Of a stretch of DNA of 64,000 nt, positions 8,536 to 17,026 are shown piece after piece (the first letter of the stretch is position 1; each line of letters opens with the position of its first letter). A model generated the notes under the pieces. That model did not search any database. It was not told the origin of the DNA and worked only from the letters and a program-made list of their open reading frames with translations. Position numbers and translations under genes: made by a program. Location of the stretch: positions 4,558,501-4,622,500 of the forward strand of contig NZ_VIWV01000001.1 of assembly GCF_007829875.1 (NCBI RefSeq), in the 5' to 3' direction. This stretch comes from Streptomyces capillispiralis. Its GTDB lineage: Bacteria; Actinomycetota; Actinomycetes; Streptomycetales; Streptomycetaceae.

Positions 8536-8715
8536 ATGGGTATGAAGGACCAGTTCCAGGAGAAGTCCGAGCAGTTCCAGCAGCAGGCCAAGCAGCGCGC
8601 CCAGCAGGGCAAGGAGCAGCTGCAGAACCGCGGCCGCCGCCGGGACGAGGACATGGACGAGCCGCAGCGCCGGCGTGAGTCGGAGGAGCGCCTCGACCAG
8701 GACTACGACGCCTGA
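8536..8715 (+). CDS. small highly charged Gln-rich protein
   Basis: 59 codons starting MGMKDQFQEKSEQFQQQ, continuing with Lys/Gln/Glu-rich helix-forming sequence and ending in an acidic tail (LDQDYDA). No Cys, no hydrophobic core and strong amphipathic coiled-coil-like spacing. A GGGAGT ribosome site lies about 10 bases before the ATG and a strong terminator follows the stop, so a real short gene is likely. It resembles the small hydrophilic stress-type proteins that are common in Streptomyces, but no named family can be assigned. Confidence 0.7.
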   Translation: MGMKDQFQEKSEQFQQQAKQRAQQGKEQLQNRGRRRDEDMDEPQRRRESEERLDQDYDA

Positions 8716-8733
8716 CGCCGCGCTTCCGTGGTG

Positions 8734-8766
8734 GAAGGGGTGCCCCTGGCGAGGGGGCACCCCTTC
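8734..8766. terminator. intrinsic terminator hairpin (bidirectional)
   Basis: GAAGGGGTGCCCC, a 7-base loop, then GGGGCACCCCTTC: 13-bp stem placed between the small Gln-rich gene and the end of the convergent tricorn gene. It can serve both strands. Confidence 0.85.
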
Positions 8767-11700
8767 TCACGTCCTCGGCGGCAGGCTCGGGCGGGAGCGG
8801 TCGGGGACGTCGCGGTAAGTGGGGGGCCTGGCAGGCGGGTTGGTCTCCAGCAGCTCCAGGGCGAGCCGCACCGCGTCGTCCAGCTGGGCGTAGCGGCCCT
8901 CGGCCCAGTCCAGCGGGGTGCGCAGCGCCTCCACGTCGGGGGCCACCCCCTGGTTCTCCACCGACCAGCCGTACACGTCGAACCAGGCCGCGTTCATCGG
9001 CACCGTGATCACCGTGCCGTCGCCGAGCCGGTGCCGGCCGGTCATGCCGACCACCCCGCCCCAGGTGCGCTGGCCCACCACCGGGCCCAGCCGCAGCAGT
9101 CGGAACGCGGCGGTAATCATGTCGCCGTCGGAGCTGGTCGCCTCGTCAGCCAGCGCCACCACCGGCCCGCGCGGGGCGTTGGAGGCGTACGAGACGGGCT
9201 GGGCGTCACGGGTGAGGTCCCAGCCGATGATGGTGCGGGTCAGCTTCTCGACGACGAGCTCGCTGATGTGGCCGCCCGCGTTGCCGCGCACGTCCACGAT
9301 GAGCGCGGGCCGGGACATCTCCATGCGCAGATCCCGGTTGAACTGCGCCCAGCCGGAGCCGCCCATGTCGGGGATGTGCAGATAGCCGCACCGGCCACCG
9401 CTCAACTCCCGCACCACCGCACGCCGTTTGGCCACCCAGTCCTGGTAGCGCAGCGGCGTCTCGTCGACCAGCGGGACGACCGCGACCCGGCGCGGCGGGC
9501 CCGTGCCCCCGGAATCGAGCGAGCCCGAAGGGCCGTCCGCGGACGGGCGGTGGGGGGCGACGGGCGGGCGGAAGGTCAGCTCCACCGTCGTGCCGCCCGC
9601 GCCCGCGAGCAGCGGGTAGGGGCCGGTGACCGGGTCCACCGGGCGGCCGTCGACATGGGTGAGGACCGCGCCCTCCCGGATGCCGGTGCCGGCCAGCGGG
9701 GAGCGGGCCCGGGAGTCGGAGGAGTCGCCGGGCAGGATTCGCCGGACCGTCCAGCCCTCCTCCCGGCGGACGAGGTTGGCGCCGAGCAGGCCCTGACGGC
9801 GCTGGTAGTGCGGCGGGCCCTCATTGCGGCGGGCGGCGGTGACATAGGCGTGGGACGTGCCGAGTTCACCGAGGACCTCCCGCAGCAGGTCCGCGAACTC
9901 GTCGGGGGAGGCGACCCGTTCGACCAGCGGCCGGTACTGCTCCAGGACCGCGTCCCAGTCGATGCCGCCCATACCGGGCTCCCAGAAGTGGGCGCGGATC
10001 AGCCGCCCGGCCTCCGCGTAGGCCTGGCGCCACTCGGCGGCCGGGTCGGCCTCGTGCAGGATGCGGCGGGCGTCGATCCACACCGTGGAGTCGCTGTCGC
10101 CGGGCTCGGTGGCGGGCACCGCCCGCAGCTCGCCCTCGTCGACCACGACCAGCCGGGTGCCGTCACCGCTGACCGCGAAGAAGTCGAGGTTCTCGACGAG
10201 TTCCGACTTCTTCGCCTTGCTGATGGTGAAGTGCTCCAGGGTGGGCCGGCCGCTGGTGTCGGCCGGGTTGGCGAAGGTCTCGCCGAGCGCGCCGGAGATC
10301 GGCCAGCGCAGCCACACCAGCCCGCAGCCCGCGACCGGGTACAGCCCCGAGTACTTGGAGGCGGTGACCGGGAACGGGGTGACCCTGCTCTCCAGACCCT
10401 CCGCCTCCACGGTCACCGCGCCGCCCTCGCCGCCCTCCTCGGCCTCCTCGCGCTCGACCGGGTCCAGGCCCCCGGCGGCCGGACGGCCCTCGGGGTTCAG
10501 GGCGAACGGGGACGGGGTCGCCGACGACAGCGGCACCAGATAGGGGCGGCAGCCCAGCGGGAAGGACAGGTCGCCGGTGTGCACGTCGTACACCGGGTCG
10601 AAGCCGCGCCAGGACAGGAAGGCGAGGTAGCGGCCGTCCCGGGTGAACACCGGGTTCTCGTCCTCGAACCGGCCGTTGGTGACGTCGATGACCAGCCGGT
10701 CCTTGATCCGGGCGAGCTTGATCTGCCGCAGCGACCGCCCGATCCCGGGGTGGGACCAGGTCAGCCAGGCCCCGTCGGGCGAGAAGGCGAGGTCGCGCAC
10801 GGGCCCGTTGACCGACCGGATCAGCTCGGTGACCTCGCCGTCCGCCTCCTCGTCGGTGCCGAGGAGCAGCAGCCGGCCGTCGTGCGCGGCGACGGCCAGC
10901 CGCTCCCCGTCCGGGTCGGCCACCATCTCCAGCACCCGGCCCAGCTTCCCGGCGGCCAGCCGGCGGGGCGGGCGCTGGCCGGTCGCCCGGGGCAGGGAGG
11001 CGATCTCCACGGCGTCGTCGCCCTCGGCGTCCGTCACATAGGCCACCTGCTCACCGGCGCCGAGCATCTCCGGCAGCCGCACCCGGACGCCCGGGGTGTC
11101 GGTGAGGGTGCGCGCGGGGCCGTCGCGGTGGGTGAGCCAGTACAGGCTGCCGCGCACGACGACGGCGCTCGCCCGGCCGGTCTCGTCGACCGTGAGGCCG
11201 TCGAGGTGCTGGGCGGCGGGCACCTGGTAGCGGCGCCGCCCGGTCCGGGGCCCGCCGAGCGTCACGTCCAGACGGCGCGGGACGGCGCCGGGGGAGAGGT
11301 CGTCCACGAGCCACAGGTCGCCCGCGCACTGGTAGACGACCCGGGTGCCGTCCGTGGCGGCGTGCCGGGCGTAGAAGGCGTCGTGGTCGGTGTGGCGGCG
11401 CAGTCCGGAAGCGTCGTACGCGCACGAGTACAGGTTGCCGACGCCCTCGTGGTCGGAGAGGAAGGCGATCCGGCCGGCGACGAACATCGGGGAGTGCAGA
11501 TGGCCCCCGAGCCCTTCGAGCAGCCGCTGCCCGTGCAGCCACAGCCTGCCCGTGGCGCCGCCGCGGTAGCGCTTCCAGGAGGCCGGTTCGTGCGGCGGGG
11601 TGCCGGTGAGCAGCAGGGATCTGCGCTCTCCGGCGATGTCGGCGACCTGGATGTCGGAGACGGGCCCCCAGGGCAGCTTGCGGCCGGGGCTGCCGTCGCA

Positions 11701-12081
11701 GGCGAGCTTGTAGGCCCAGGTGAAGTGGGAGAACGGCTCGCCGTGCGAGGTGACGGCGAGGATCTCGGCGTCGCCGTCCCCGTCGGGGGGCGCCCAGCCG
11801 CAGACCCGGGTGTCGGAGTTCCCCCAGTGGGTGAGGCGCCCGCCCGGACCGCCGTCCACCGGGACGAGGTGGACCTCCGGGTCGAGGGCGCGCCAGCTCG
11901 TGTACGCGATGTGGCGGCCGTCGGGGGAGAAGCGGGGGTGGCCGAGTTTGGTGCGGTCTGCGGTGAGCCGCCAGGCGCGGCCCGGGCCGTCGAGCGGGGC
12001 GAGCCAGAGGTCGTCCTCGGCCACGAAGCACAGCAGGTCGTCCTTGAGGTGCGGCAGACGCAGATAGCTCACCCTCCCCAT
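8767..12081 (-). CDS. tricorn protease (S41 peptidase)
   Basis: 1104 residues, the usual size of tricorn core protease, a cytosolic giant protease that trims proteasome products. N-terminal half: beta-propeller repeats (HPRFSPDGRHIAYTSW, DLAFSPDGAWLTWS, ENPVFTRDGRYLAFLSW). Then the C1 helical bundle with LGTSHAYV carrying the family's catalytic His, a PDZ domain (GAVLTHVDGRPVDP) and the C2 domain with ADEATSSDGDM containing the nucleophilic Ser, followed by GQRTWGG. Start: the ATG at 12081 begins the conserved MGRVSYLRLPHL; the open frame continues upstream without homology. Divergent from a TetR gene, so the two could share the operator region. Confidence 0.93.
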   Translation of the reverse strand: MGRVSYLRLPHLKDDLLCFVAEDDLWLAPLDGPGRAWRLTADRTKLGHPRFSPDGRHIAYTSWRALDPEVHLVPVDGGPGGRLTHWGNSDTRVCGWAPPDGDGDAEILAVTSHGEPFSHFTWAYKLACDGSPGRKLPWGPVSDIQVADIAGERRSLLLTGTPPHEPASWKRYRGGATGRLWLHGQRLLEGLGGHLHSPMFVAGRIAFLSDHEGVGNLYSCAYDASGLRRHTDHDAFYARHAATDGTRVVYQCAGDLWLVDDLSPGAVPRRLDVTLGGPRTGRRRYQVPAAQHLDGLTVDETGRASAVVVRGSLYWLTHRDGPARTLTDTPGVRVRLPEMLGAGEQVAYVTDAEGDDAVEIASLPRATGQRPPRRLAAGKLGRVLEMVADPDGERLAVAAHDGRLLLLGTDEEADGEVTELIRSVNGPVRDLAFSPDGAWLTWSHPGIGRSLRQIKLARIKDRLVIDVTNGRFEDENPVFTRDGRYLAFLSWRGFDPVYDVHTGDLSFPLGCRPYLVPLSSATPSPFALNPEGRPAAGGLDPVEREEAEEGGEGGAVTVEAEGLESRVTPFPVTASKYSGLYPVAGCGLVWLRWPISGALGETFANPADTSGRPTLEHFTISKAKKSELVENLDFFAVSGDGTRLVVVDEGELRAVPATEPGDSDSTVWIDARRILHEADPAAEWRQAYAEAGRLIRAHFWEPGMGGIDWDAVLEQYRPLVERVASPDEFADLLREVLGELGTSHAYVTAARRNEGPPHYQRRQGLLGANLVRREEGWTVRRILPGDSSDSRARSPLAGTGIREGAVLTHVDGRPVDPVTGPYPLLAGAGGTTVELTFRPPVAPHRPSADGPSGSLDSGGTGPPRRVAVVPLVDETPLRYQDWVAKRRAVVRELSGGRCGYLHIPDMGGSGWAQFNRDLRMEMSRPALIVDVRGNAGGHISELVVEKLTRTIIGWDLTRDAQPVSYASNAPRGPVVALADEATSSDGDMITAAFRLLRLGPVVGQRTWGGVVGMTGRHRLGDGTVITVPMNAAWFDVYGWSVENQGVAPDVEALRTPLDWAEGRYAQLDDAVRLALELLETNPPARPPTYRDVPDRSRPSLPPRT

Positions 12082-12143
12082 GCTTTTCCGGGGCCTGGGC
12101 ACCGGCAACTTATAAGTAACCGACAACCGTGACGCAGGACACG

Positions 12144-12160
12144 AACGAAACCGTTTCGTT
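12144..12160. promoter_or_regulatory. palindromic operator 1 (TetR-type)
   Basis: AACGAAAC-C-GTTTCGTT, perfect 8-bp arms about a single centre base, 84 bp upstream of the TetR start and between it and the divergent tricorn gene. A near copy lies 47 bp downstream, which supports a regulator site, probably for the adjacent TetR protein. Confidence 0.7.
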
Positions 12161-12191
12161 TCGCTAGAGGGCTGAGGTATCTTCGTGGTGT

Positions 12192-12206
12192 ACGAAACCG
12201 TGTCGT
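12192..12206. promoter_or_regulatory. palindromic operator 2 (TetR-type)
   Basis: ACGAAAC-C-GTGTCGT, the same palindrome as operator 1 with one mismatch, 38 bp before the TetR ATG. Centre-to-centre distance from operator 1 is 47 bp. Confidence 0.6.
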
Positions 12207-12244
12207 TCGGCGCGGTGGGACACCGGAGCGGAAAGGTGAGCGGT

Positions 12245-12844
12245 ATGAGTGAAGTCGCGACGACGCGTCGCAGCCGGATCACCCCCGAGCGCGAGGCCGA
12301 GCTGTACCGGGCCGTGCTCGACCTGCTCAGCGAGGTCGGCTACGACGCCGTCACCATGGACGCCGTGGCCGCCCGCACCCGGTCCAGCAAGGCCACCCTC
12401 TACCGCCAGTGGGGTGGCAAGGCCGAGCTGGTGGTCAGAGCGATGCGGAGCCAGAAACCCGGCAGCATCGCCGACGTCGACACCGGAACCCTCCGCGGTG
12501 ACCTGCACACCATCGTCGGGCGTGAGGACGACTGCGCCATGGCACGGAACGCGGCGCTGATGCGCGCGCTGGCCATGGCGGTCCACATGAACGACGACCT
12601 GCGCCAGGCGTTCAAGGAACTCCTGGTCGAACCGGAGATGGAAGAGTTCCGGCGGATGATCCGGCGCGCGGTCGACCGGGGCGAGGTCCGCTCCGACAAC
12701 CCGGCGCTGGACTACATGGTGCACATGCTCGTCGGCGCGTTCGCCACGCGGACGCTGATCGACGACCTGCCGCCCACGCAGGAGTTCCTCACCTCGTACA
12801 TCGACGCCGTGGTGCTCCCCGCCCTCGGCGTGACCACCCACTGA
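12245..12844 (+). CDS. TetR-family transcriptional regulator
   Basis: 199 residues. N-terminal TetR DNA-binding domain: ITPEREAELYRAVLDLLSEV, GYDAVTMDAVAARTRSSKAT and LYRQWGGKAELV. The C-terminal ligand domain is of the TetR_C type found beside efflux pumps. Start at the ATG at 12245 with AAGG upstream; in-frame codons further upstream overlap operator 2 and are rejected. It precedes an MMPL transporter by 99 bp in the same direction and is preceded by two copies of a palindrome, so autoregulation and control of the exporter are likely (inference). Confidence 0.92.
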   Translation: MSEVATTRRSRITPEREAELYRAVLDLLSEVGYDAVTMDAVAARTRSSKATLYRQWGGKAELVVRAMRSQKPGSIADVDTGTLRGDLHTIVGREDDCAMARNAALMRALAMAVHMNDDLRQAFKELLVEPEMEEFRRMIRRAVDRGEVRSDNPALDYMVHMLVGAFATRTLIDDLPPTQEFLTSYIDAVVLPALGVTTH

Positions 12845-12943
12845 CCGTCCCCCAGTCAGCCACCACCTGACGTCACCGCTCACGTCGTCGGGCTGATCGA
12901 CCCTGCCCCGAAGCAACCACGACCTGACCGGGAGTACGCCCTC

Positions 12944-15151
12944 GTGGCCACTTTCCTCTATCGACTCGGCCGGTTCGCCTTCAGGCGACGGCACTTCGTA
13001 GCCCTCTTCTGGGTGGCGCTGCTGGCGCTCGCGGGCGTCGGCGCGGCCGGCGCCCCCGCGGCCGGCAACTCCTCCTTCTCCATCCCCGGCACCGAGGCCC
13101 AGAAGGCCTTCGACCTGCTGGAGGAACGCTTCCCCGGCTCCAGCGCCGACGGGGCGACCGCGCGCGTCGTCTTCAAGGCGCCGGCCGGCGAGAAGATGAC
13201 CGACGCCGGCCACAAGGCGACCGTGCAGCAGACCGTCGAGGAACTCGCCGACGGCTCCGAGGTCGCCCGCGTCGCCGACCCGTACCAGGTCGGCGGCGTC
13301 AGCAAGGACGGCACCATCGCCTACGCCTCGGTGAGCTACAAGGTCACCGGCATGGAGCTGGAGGACTCCTCCCGCGACGCGCTGGAAGGCGCCGCGGAGG
13401 ACGCCCGGAAGGCCGGGCTGACCGTGGAGATCGGCGGTGACGCCCTCCAGGCCGTCCCGCACACCGGCTCCGCCGAGATCATCGGCATCGGCGTCGCCGC
13501 GGTCGTCCTGGTCATCACCTTCGGCTCGCTGCTCGCCGCCGGGCTGCCTCTGGTCACCGCGATCGTCGGCGTCGGCATCGGCGTCGCGAGCATCACCGCG
13601 CTGGCCAGCACCCTGGACCTCGGCTCCACCACCTCCATCCTGGCCTCGATGATCGGCCTCGCGGTCGGCATCGACTACGCGCTGTTCGTCGTCTCCCGCT
13701 ACCGCGCCGAACTGGCCGAGGGCCGGGACCGCGAGGACGCGGCCGGCCGGGCCGTCGGCACGGCGGGCTCCGCCGTGGTCTTCGCCGGCCTCACCGTCGT
13801 CATCGCCCTGGTCGGCCTCGCGGTCGTCAACATCCCGATGCTGACCAAGATGGGTGTCGCCGCCGCCGGCACGGTCGCCCTCGCCGTCCTCATCGCCCTC
13901 ACCCTCATACCGGCCCTGCTCGGCTACGCCGGCCGCCGGGTCCGTCCCGCCGGTGAGAAGAGCAAGCTGCTCGGCGGGGGCCGCGCCGCGAAGCAGCCGC
14001 AGCGCCCGAACATGGGCACCCGCTGGGCCAGCTTCGTCGTCCGCCGCCCGCTGGCGGTCCTCCTCCTCGGTGTCGTCGGCCTGGGTGCCGCGGCCGTCCC
14101 GGCGGCCTCGCTGGAACTGGGCCTGCCCGACGACGGCTCCCAGCCGACGTCCACCACGCAGCGCCGCGCCTACGACCTGCTCTCCGAGGGCTTCGGCCCC
14201 GGCTTCAACGGCCCCCTGGTGGTCGTGGTCGACGCCAAGAACAGCGACGACCCGCAGTCCGTCTTCCGGCAGACCGGTGACGAGATCAAGGGCCTCGACA
14301 ACGTCGTGAACGTCGCCCCCGCGCAGCCCAACAAGGCCGGGGACACCGCGACCATCACCGTGATCCCGGACGCCAAGCCCTCGTCGGTGACGACCGAGGA
14401 CCTGGTGCACGACATCCGCGACACGGGCGCGGACATCAAGGCCGGCACCGACGCCGACGTCCTGGTCACCGGCGCCACGGCGATGAACATCGACGTGTCG
14501 CAGAAGCTCAACGACGCGCTGGTGCCGTACCTGGTCCTGGTCGTCGGACTGGCCTTCCTGCTGCTGATCGTGGTGTTCCGCTCGATCCTGGTCCCGCTGA
14601 AGGCGGCCCTGGGCTTCCTGCTCTCGGTGATGGCGGCCCTCGGCGCGGTCGTCGCGGTCTACCAGTGGGGCTGGCTGTCCGGTCTGATGGGCGTGGAGGA
14701 GACCGGCCCGATCATGTCGATGATGCCGATCTTCATGGTCGGCGTGGTCTTCGGACTGGCCATGGACTACGAGGTGTTCCTCGTGACCCGGATCCGGGAG
14801 GCCTACGTGCACGGCGAGAAGCCGGGCCAGGCCGTGGTCACCGGGTTCAAGTACAGCGCCCGGGTGGTGACCGCCGCCGCCGTGATCATGATGGCGGTCT
14901 TCTCCGGCTTCATCGGGTCCAGCGACTCGATGGTCAGGATGATCGGCTTCGGACTCGCGATCGCCGTCCTCTTCGACGCGTTCGTCGTCCGCATGGCGAT
15001 CGTCCCGGCCGTCCTCGCCCTGCTCGGCAAGAAGGCCTGGTGGCTGCCGAAGTGGCTGGACCGCGCGCTGCCGAACGTCGATGTCGAGGGCGAGTCCCTG
15101 CGCACGCCGGGCGGCACGGCGGACGAGGACCGGGAGCTCGTCAGGGCCTGA
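12944..15151 (+). CDS. MMPL/RND-family membrane transporter
   Basis: 735-residue inner-membrane exporter of the actinobacterial MMPL family. One N-terminal membrane helix (HFVALFWVALLALAGVGAA), an external loop domain, a helix bundle with the conserved GIDYALFVVSRYR motif, then a second copy of the same architecture ending with AMDYEVFLVTRIREAY, and about 12 membrane helices in total. The two halves each contain the Asp-Tyr pair used for proton coupling in the family. GTG start with GGGAGT upstream. It follows the TetR gene and probably exports a lipid or a toxic hydrophobic compound; the substrate is unknown. Confidence 0.93.
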   Translation: MATFLYRLGRFAFRRRHFVALFWVALLALAGVGAAGAPAAGNSSFSIPGTEAQKAFDLLEERFPGSSADGATARVVFKAPAGEKMTDAGHKATVQQTVEELADGSEVARVADPYQVGGVSKDGTIAYASVSYKVTGMELEDSSRDALEGAAEDARKAGLTVEIGGDALQAVPHTGSAEIIGIGVAAVVLVITFGSLLAAGLPLVTAIVGVGIGVASITALASTLDLGSTTSILASMIGLAVGIDYALFVVSRYRAELAEGRDREDAAGRAVGTAGSAVVFAGLTVVIALVGLAVVNIPMLTKMGVAAAGTVALAVLIALTLIPALLGYAGRRVRPAGEKSKLLGGGRAAKQPQRPNMGTRWASFVVRRPLAVLLLGVVGLGAAAVPAASLELGLPDDGSQPTSTTQRRAYDLLSEGFGPGFNGPLVVVVDAKNSDDPQSVFRQTGDEIKGLDNVVNVAPAQPNKAGDTATITVIPDAKPSSVTTEDLVHDIRDTGADIKAGTDADVLVTGATAMNIDVSQKLNDALVPYLVLVVGLAFLLLIVVFRSILVPLKAALGFLLSVMAALGAVVAVYQWGWLSGLMGVEETGPIMSMMPIFMVGVVFGLAMDYEVFLVTRIREAYVHGEKPGQAVVTGFKYSARVVTAAAVIMMAVFSGFIGSSDSMVRMIGFGLAIAVLFDAFVVRMAIVPAVLALLGKKAWWLPKWLDRALPNVDVEGESLRTPGGTADEDRELVRA

Positions 15152-15176
15152 CGCCCGGACGGGACACACGAACCAG

Positions 15177-15214
15177 CCGGTGAGGGCTCCGTGGGGACGG
15201 GGTGCCCTCACCGG
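15177..15214. terminator. terminator after MMPL gene
   Basis: CCGGTGAGGGC and its exact complement GCCCTCACCGG separated by 16 bases: an 11-bp stem 25 bp after the exporter stop. Confidence 0.8.
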
Positions 15215-15299
15215 CTTCCCCTTGTGACCGGCGGGGGGCCCGGCGTGCCGCGCGCAACCCGGTCGCACGGCCGGCGCACCGGCCGCTACGGTGCCGTGC

Positions 15300-15812
15300 A
15301 TGACGACAGCCGCCACTGACGCCGAGGGCTCCGGAGCCCACCCCCGATTCGCCGAGGCCCTGCGGGAACGGGGGCTCGGGGACGTCGTCCCGAAGGTCCG
15401 CCGCTTCCCCGACGCCACCCGCACCGCCGCCGAGGCGGCCGCCGCGATCGGCTGCGAGCTGAGCCAGATCTGCAAGTCCCTGATCTTCGCCGCGGACGGC
15501 GTGCCCGTACTGGTCCTCATGGACGGGGCGTCACGCGTCGACGTCGAGCGGGTCCGGGAGGAACTCGGCGCCGAGAAGGTCACCCGCGCGAGGGCCGACG
15601 TCGTGCGCGAGACCACCGGGTACGCCATCGGCGGCGTGCCCCCCTTCGGGCACCGCACGAGGACCCGCGTCCTCGCCGACCGCTCCCTCCTCGACCACGC
15701 CACCGTGTGGGCGGCGGCAGGTACCCCGTACACCGTCTTCCCGATGGAACCCAAGACGCTGATCGCCCACGCCGGCGGCACCCTGGTGGACGTGCGCGAG
15801 CGCCCCGAGTGA
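15300..15812 (+). CDS. YbaK/EbsC-type aminoacyl-tRNA deacylase domain protein
   Basis: 170 residues, a stand-alone YbaK/ProX-like editing domain that hydrolyses mischarged tRNAs (typically Cys-tRNA-Pro). Typical elements: KSLIFAADG with the conserved Lys, VLVLMDGASRVD, TGYAIGGVPPFGH and YTVFPMEPKTL. The ATG at 15300 is adopted. The stop overlaps the following GTG start by four bases, so it is coupled to the EamA transporter gene. The precise tRNA substrate cannot be read from the sequence. Confidence 0.88.
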   Translation: MTTAATDAEGSGAHPRFAEALRERGLGDVVPKVRRFPDATRTAAEAAAAIGCELSQICKSLIFAADGVPVLVLMDGASRVDVERVREELGAEKVTRARADVVRETTGYAIGGVPPFGHRTRTRVLADRSLLDHATVWAAAGTPYTVFPMEPKTLIAHAGGTLVDVRERPE

Positions 15813-16654
15813 CCCCGCTGGTCACCGCGGCCGTCCTGCTCGCGGCGGTCACCCACGCCGGCTGGAACGCCCTCGCGCACCGGATCACCGACAAGCTGGC
15901 CGGGTTCGCGCTGATCTCCGGCGGCGGGCTGCTGATCGGGCTGGCGGCGGTGCCGTTCGTGCCGTTCCCGGCGGCCGGGGCGTGGCCGTACCTCGGCTGC
16001 TCGGCCGCCGTCCACATCGCGTACTACGCGCTGCTCATGAAGTCCTTCCGGCTGGGCGACTTCGGCCAGGCCTACCCGATCGCCCGCGGCAGCGCGCCCC
16101 TGGTCGTCACCGTCCTGGCCGCCGCGTTCGCCCACGAGGTGCCGGACGGCCGGGCCGCCGCCGGGATCGCCCTGTCCTGCGCGGGGCTGACCGGCGTCGC
16201 CCTGTGGGGCCTGCGCGGGCACCGGCCCGACTGGGCGGCGATCGGGGCGGCCCTGGCGACCGGGCTGACCATCGCCGCGTACACGGTCGTCGACGGGCTC
16301 GGCGTCCGCGCCTCCGGTTCCTCCCTGGGCTACATCGCGTGGCTGATGGCGGTCCAGGGCACGGTGATCCCGGCGTACGTCCTGTGGCGGTGGCGGCGCC
16401 GGGCGGGCACCCTGCTCCGGCCGTACGCCGGCCTCGGACTGCTGGGCGCCGCGCTGTCCGTCGCGGCGTACGCGCTCGTCCTGTGGGCCCAGACCCGCGC
16501 GGCCCTCGCACCGATCGCGGCCCTGCGGGAGTCGTCGGTCATCGTGGGCGCGGTGATCGGGGCCGTGTTCTTCAAGGAGCGCTTCGGGGCGCCGCGCATC
16601 GCCGCCGCCGGGCTGCTGGTCGTCGGGATCGGGCTGATGCTGCACGCCGGATAG
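15809..16654 (+). CDS. EamA/DMT-superfamily transporter
   Basis: 281 residues, nearly all hydrophobic, with ten predicted membrane helices arranged as two EamA repeats of five. Repeat features: HAGWNALAHRI in helix 1, the AYPIARGSAPLVV segment in repeat 1 and its counterpart APIAALRESSVIVGAVIGAV with FFKERFG in repeat 2. It is translationally coupled to the YbaK gene (GTGA). Likely an efflux or metabolite permease; the substrate is unknown. Physiological connection to the deacylase is not obvious. Confidence 0.88.
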   Translation: MTPLVTAAVLLAAVTHAGWNALAHRITDKLAGFALISGGGLLIGLAAVPFVPFPAAGAWPYLGCSAAVHIAYYALLMKSFRLGDFGQAYPIARGSAPLVVTVLAAAFAHEVPDGRAAAGIALSCAGLTGVALWGLRGHRPDWAAIGAALATGLTIAAYTVVDGLGVRASGSSLGYIAWLMAVQGTVIPAYVLWRWRRRAGTLLRPYAGLGLLGAALSVAAYALVLWAQTRAALAPIAALRESSVIVGAVIGAVFFKERFGAPRIAAAGLLVVGIGLMLHAG

Positions 16655-16750
16655 GCCGGGCCCGCGGCCCGCTCCTCCCGCCGCACGGGCGGGTGCAGGG
16701 GAGCGGGACGAGGAGCACCCTGGAATGAGAGCGATCCGGAGGTGACCGTC

Positions 16751-17026
16751 ATGATGCACACCGCAGTGGGCTGGCATGTGGAACTGGAGTTCATGGAGGA
16801 CGACCAGCACACCCGCGCGGCCGCGTTGGTCCGGCTGCCCGACGGGAGCGAGGTGCGGGCGAGCGGCCACGCCACCCGCCACCACACCGACGCGAATCAG
16901 CCAAGGGTCGGGGAGGAGGTCGCCGGCGCACGGGCGTTGAACGAGCTCGCCATGCAGTTGCTGACCAAGGCGCACAGCGAGATCGACACCGCGTCGGGCC
17001 GCACCTCGCACCCCATCCACGTCTGA
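16751..17026 (+). CDS. DUF1876-family small protein
   Basis: 91 residues (MMHTAVGWHVELEFMEDD onwards), matching the DUF1876 pattern: a WHVELEF strand, an RAAALVRLPDG turn and an ALNELAMQLL helix, which in known structures resembles a double-stranded-RNA-binding fold. The ATG at 16751 has GGAGG 8 bases upstream; the GTG at 16742 overlaps that site and is rejected. Function unknown. The stop TGA abuts the stop of the convergent serine hydrolase without a spare base. Confidence 0.85.
   Translation: MMHTAVGWHVELEFMEDDQHTRAAALVRLPDGSEVRASGHATRHHTDANQPRVGEEVAGARALNELAMQLLTKAHSEIDTASGRTSHPIHV

Noticed and set aside
8728..12132. A plus-strand open frame of 1134 codons opposite the tricorn gene
   Set aside because: Its sequence is low-complexity Gly/Arg/Pro-rich without motifs, and the opposite frame has full tricorn motifs; it is a GC-rich antisense shadow.
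12164..17020. A minus-strand open frame of 1618 codons opposite TetR, MMPL, YbaK and EamA genes
   Set aside because: Composition (Arg/Gly/Asp-rich) and the well-supported plus-strand genes show it is a shadow.
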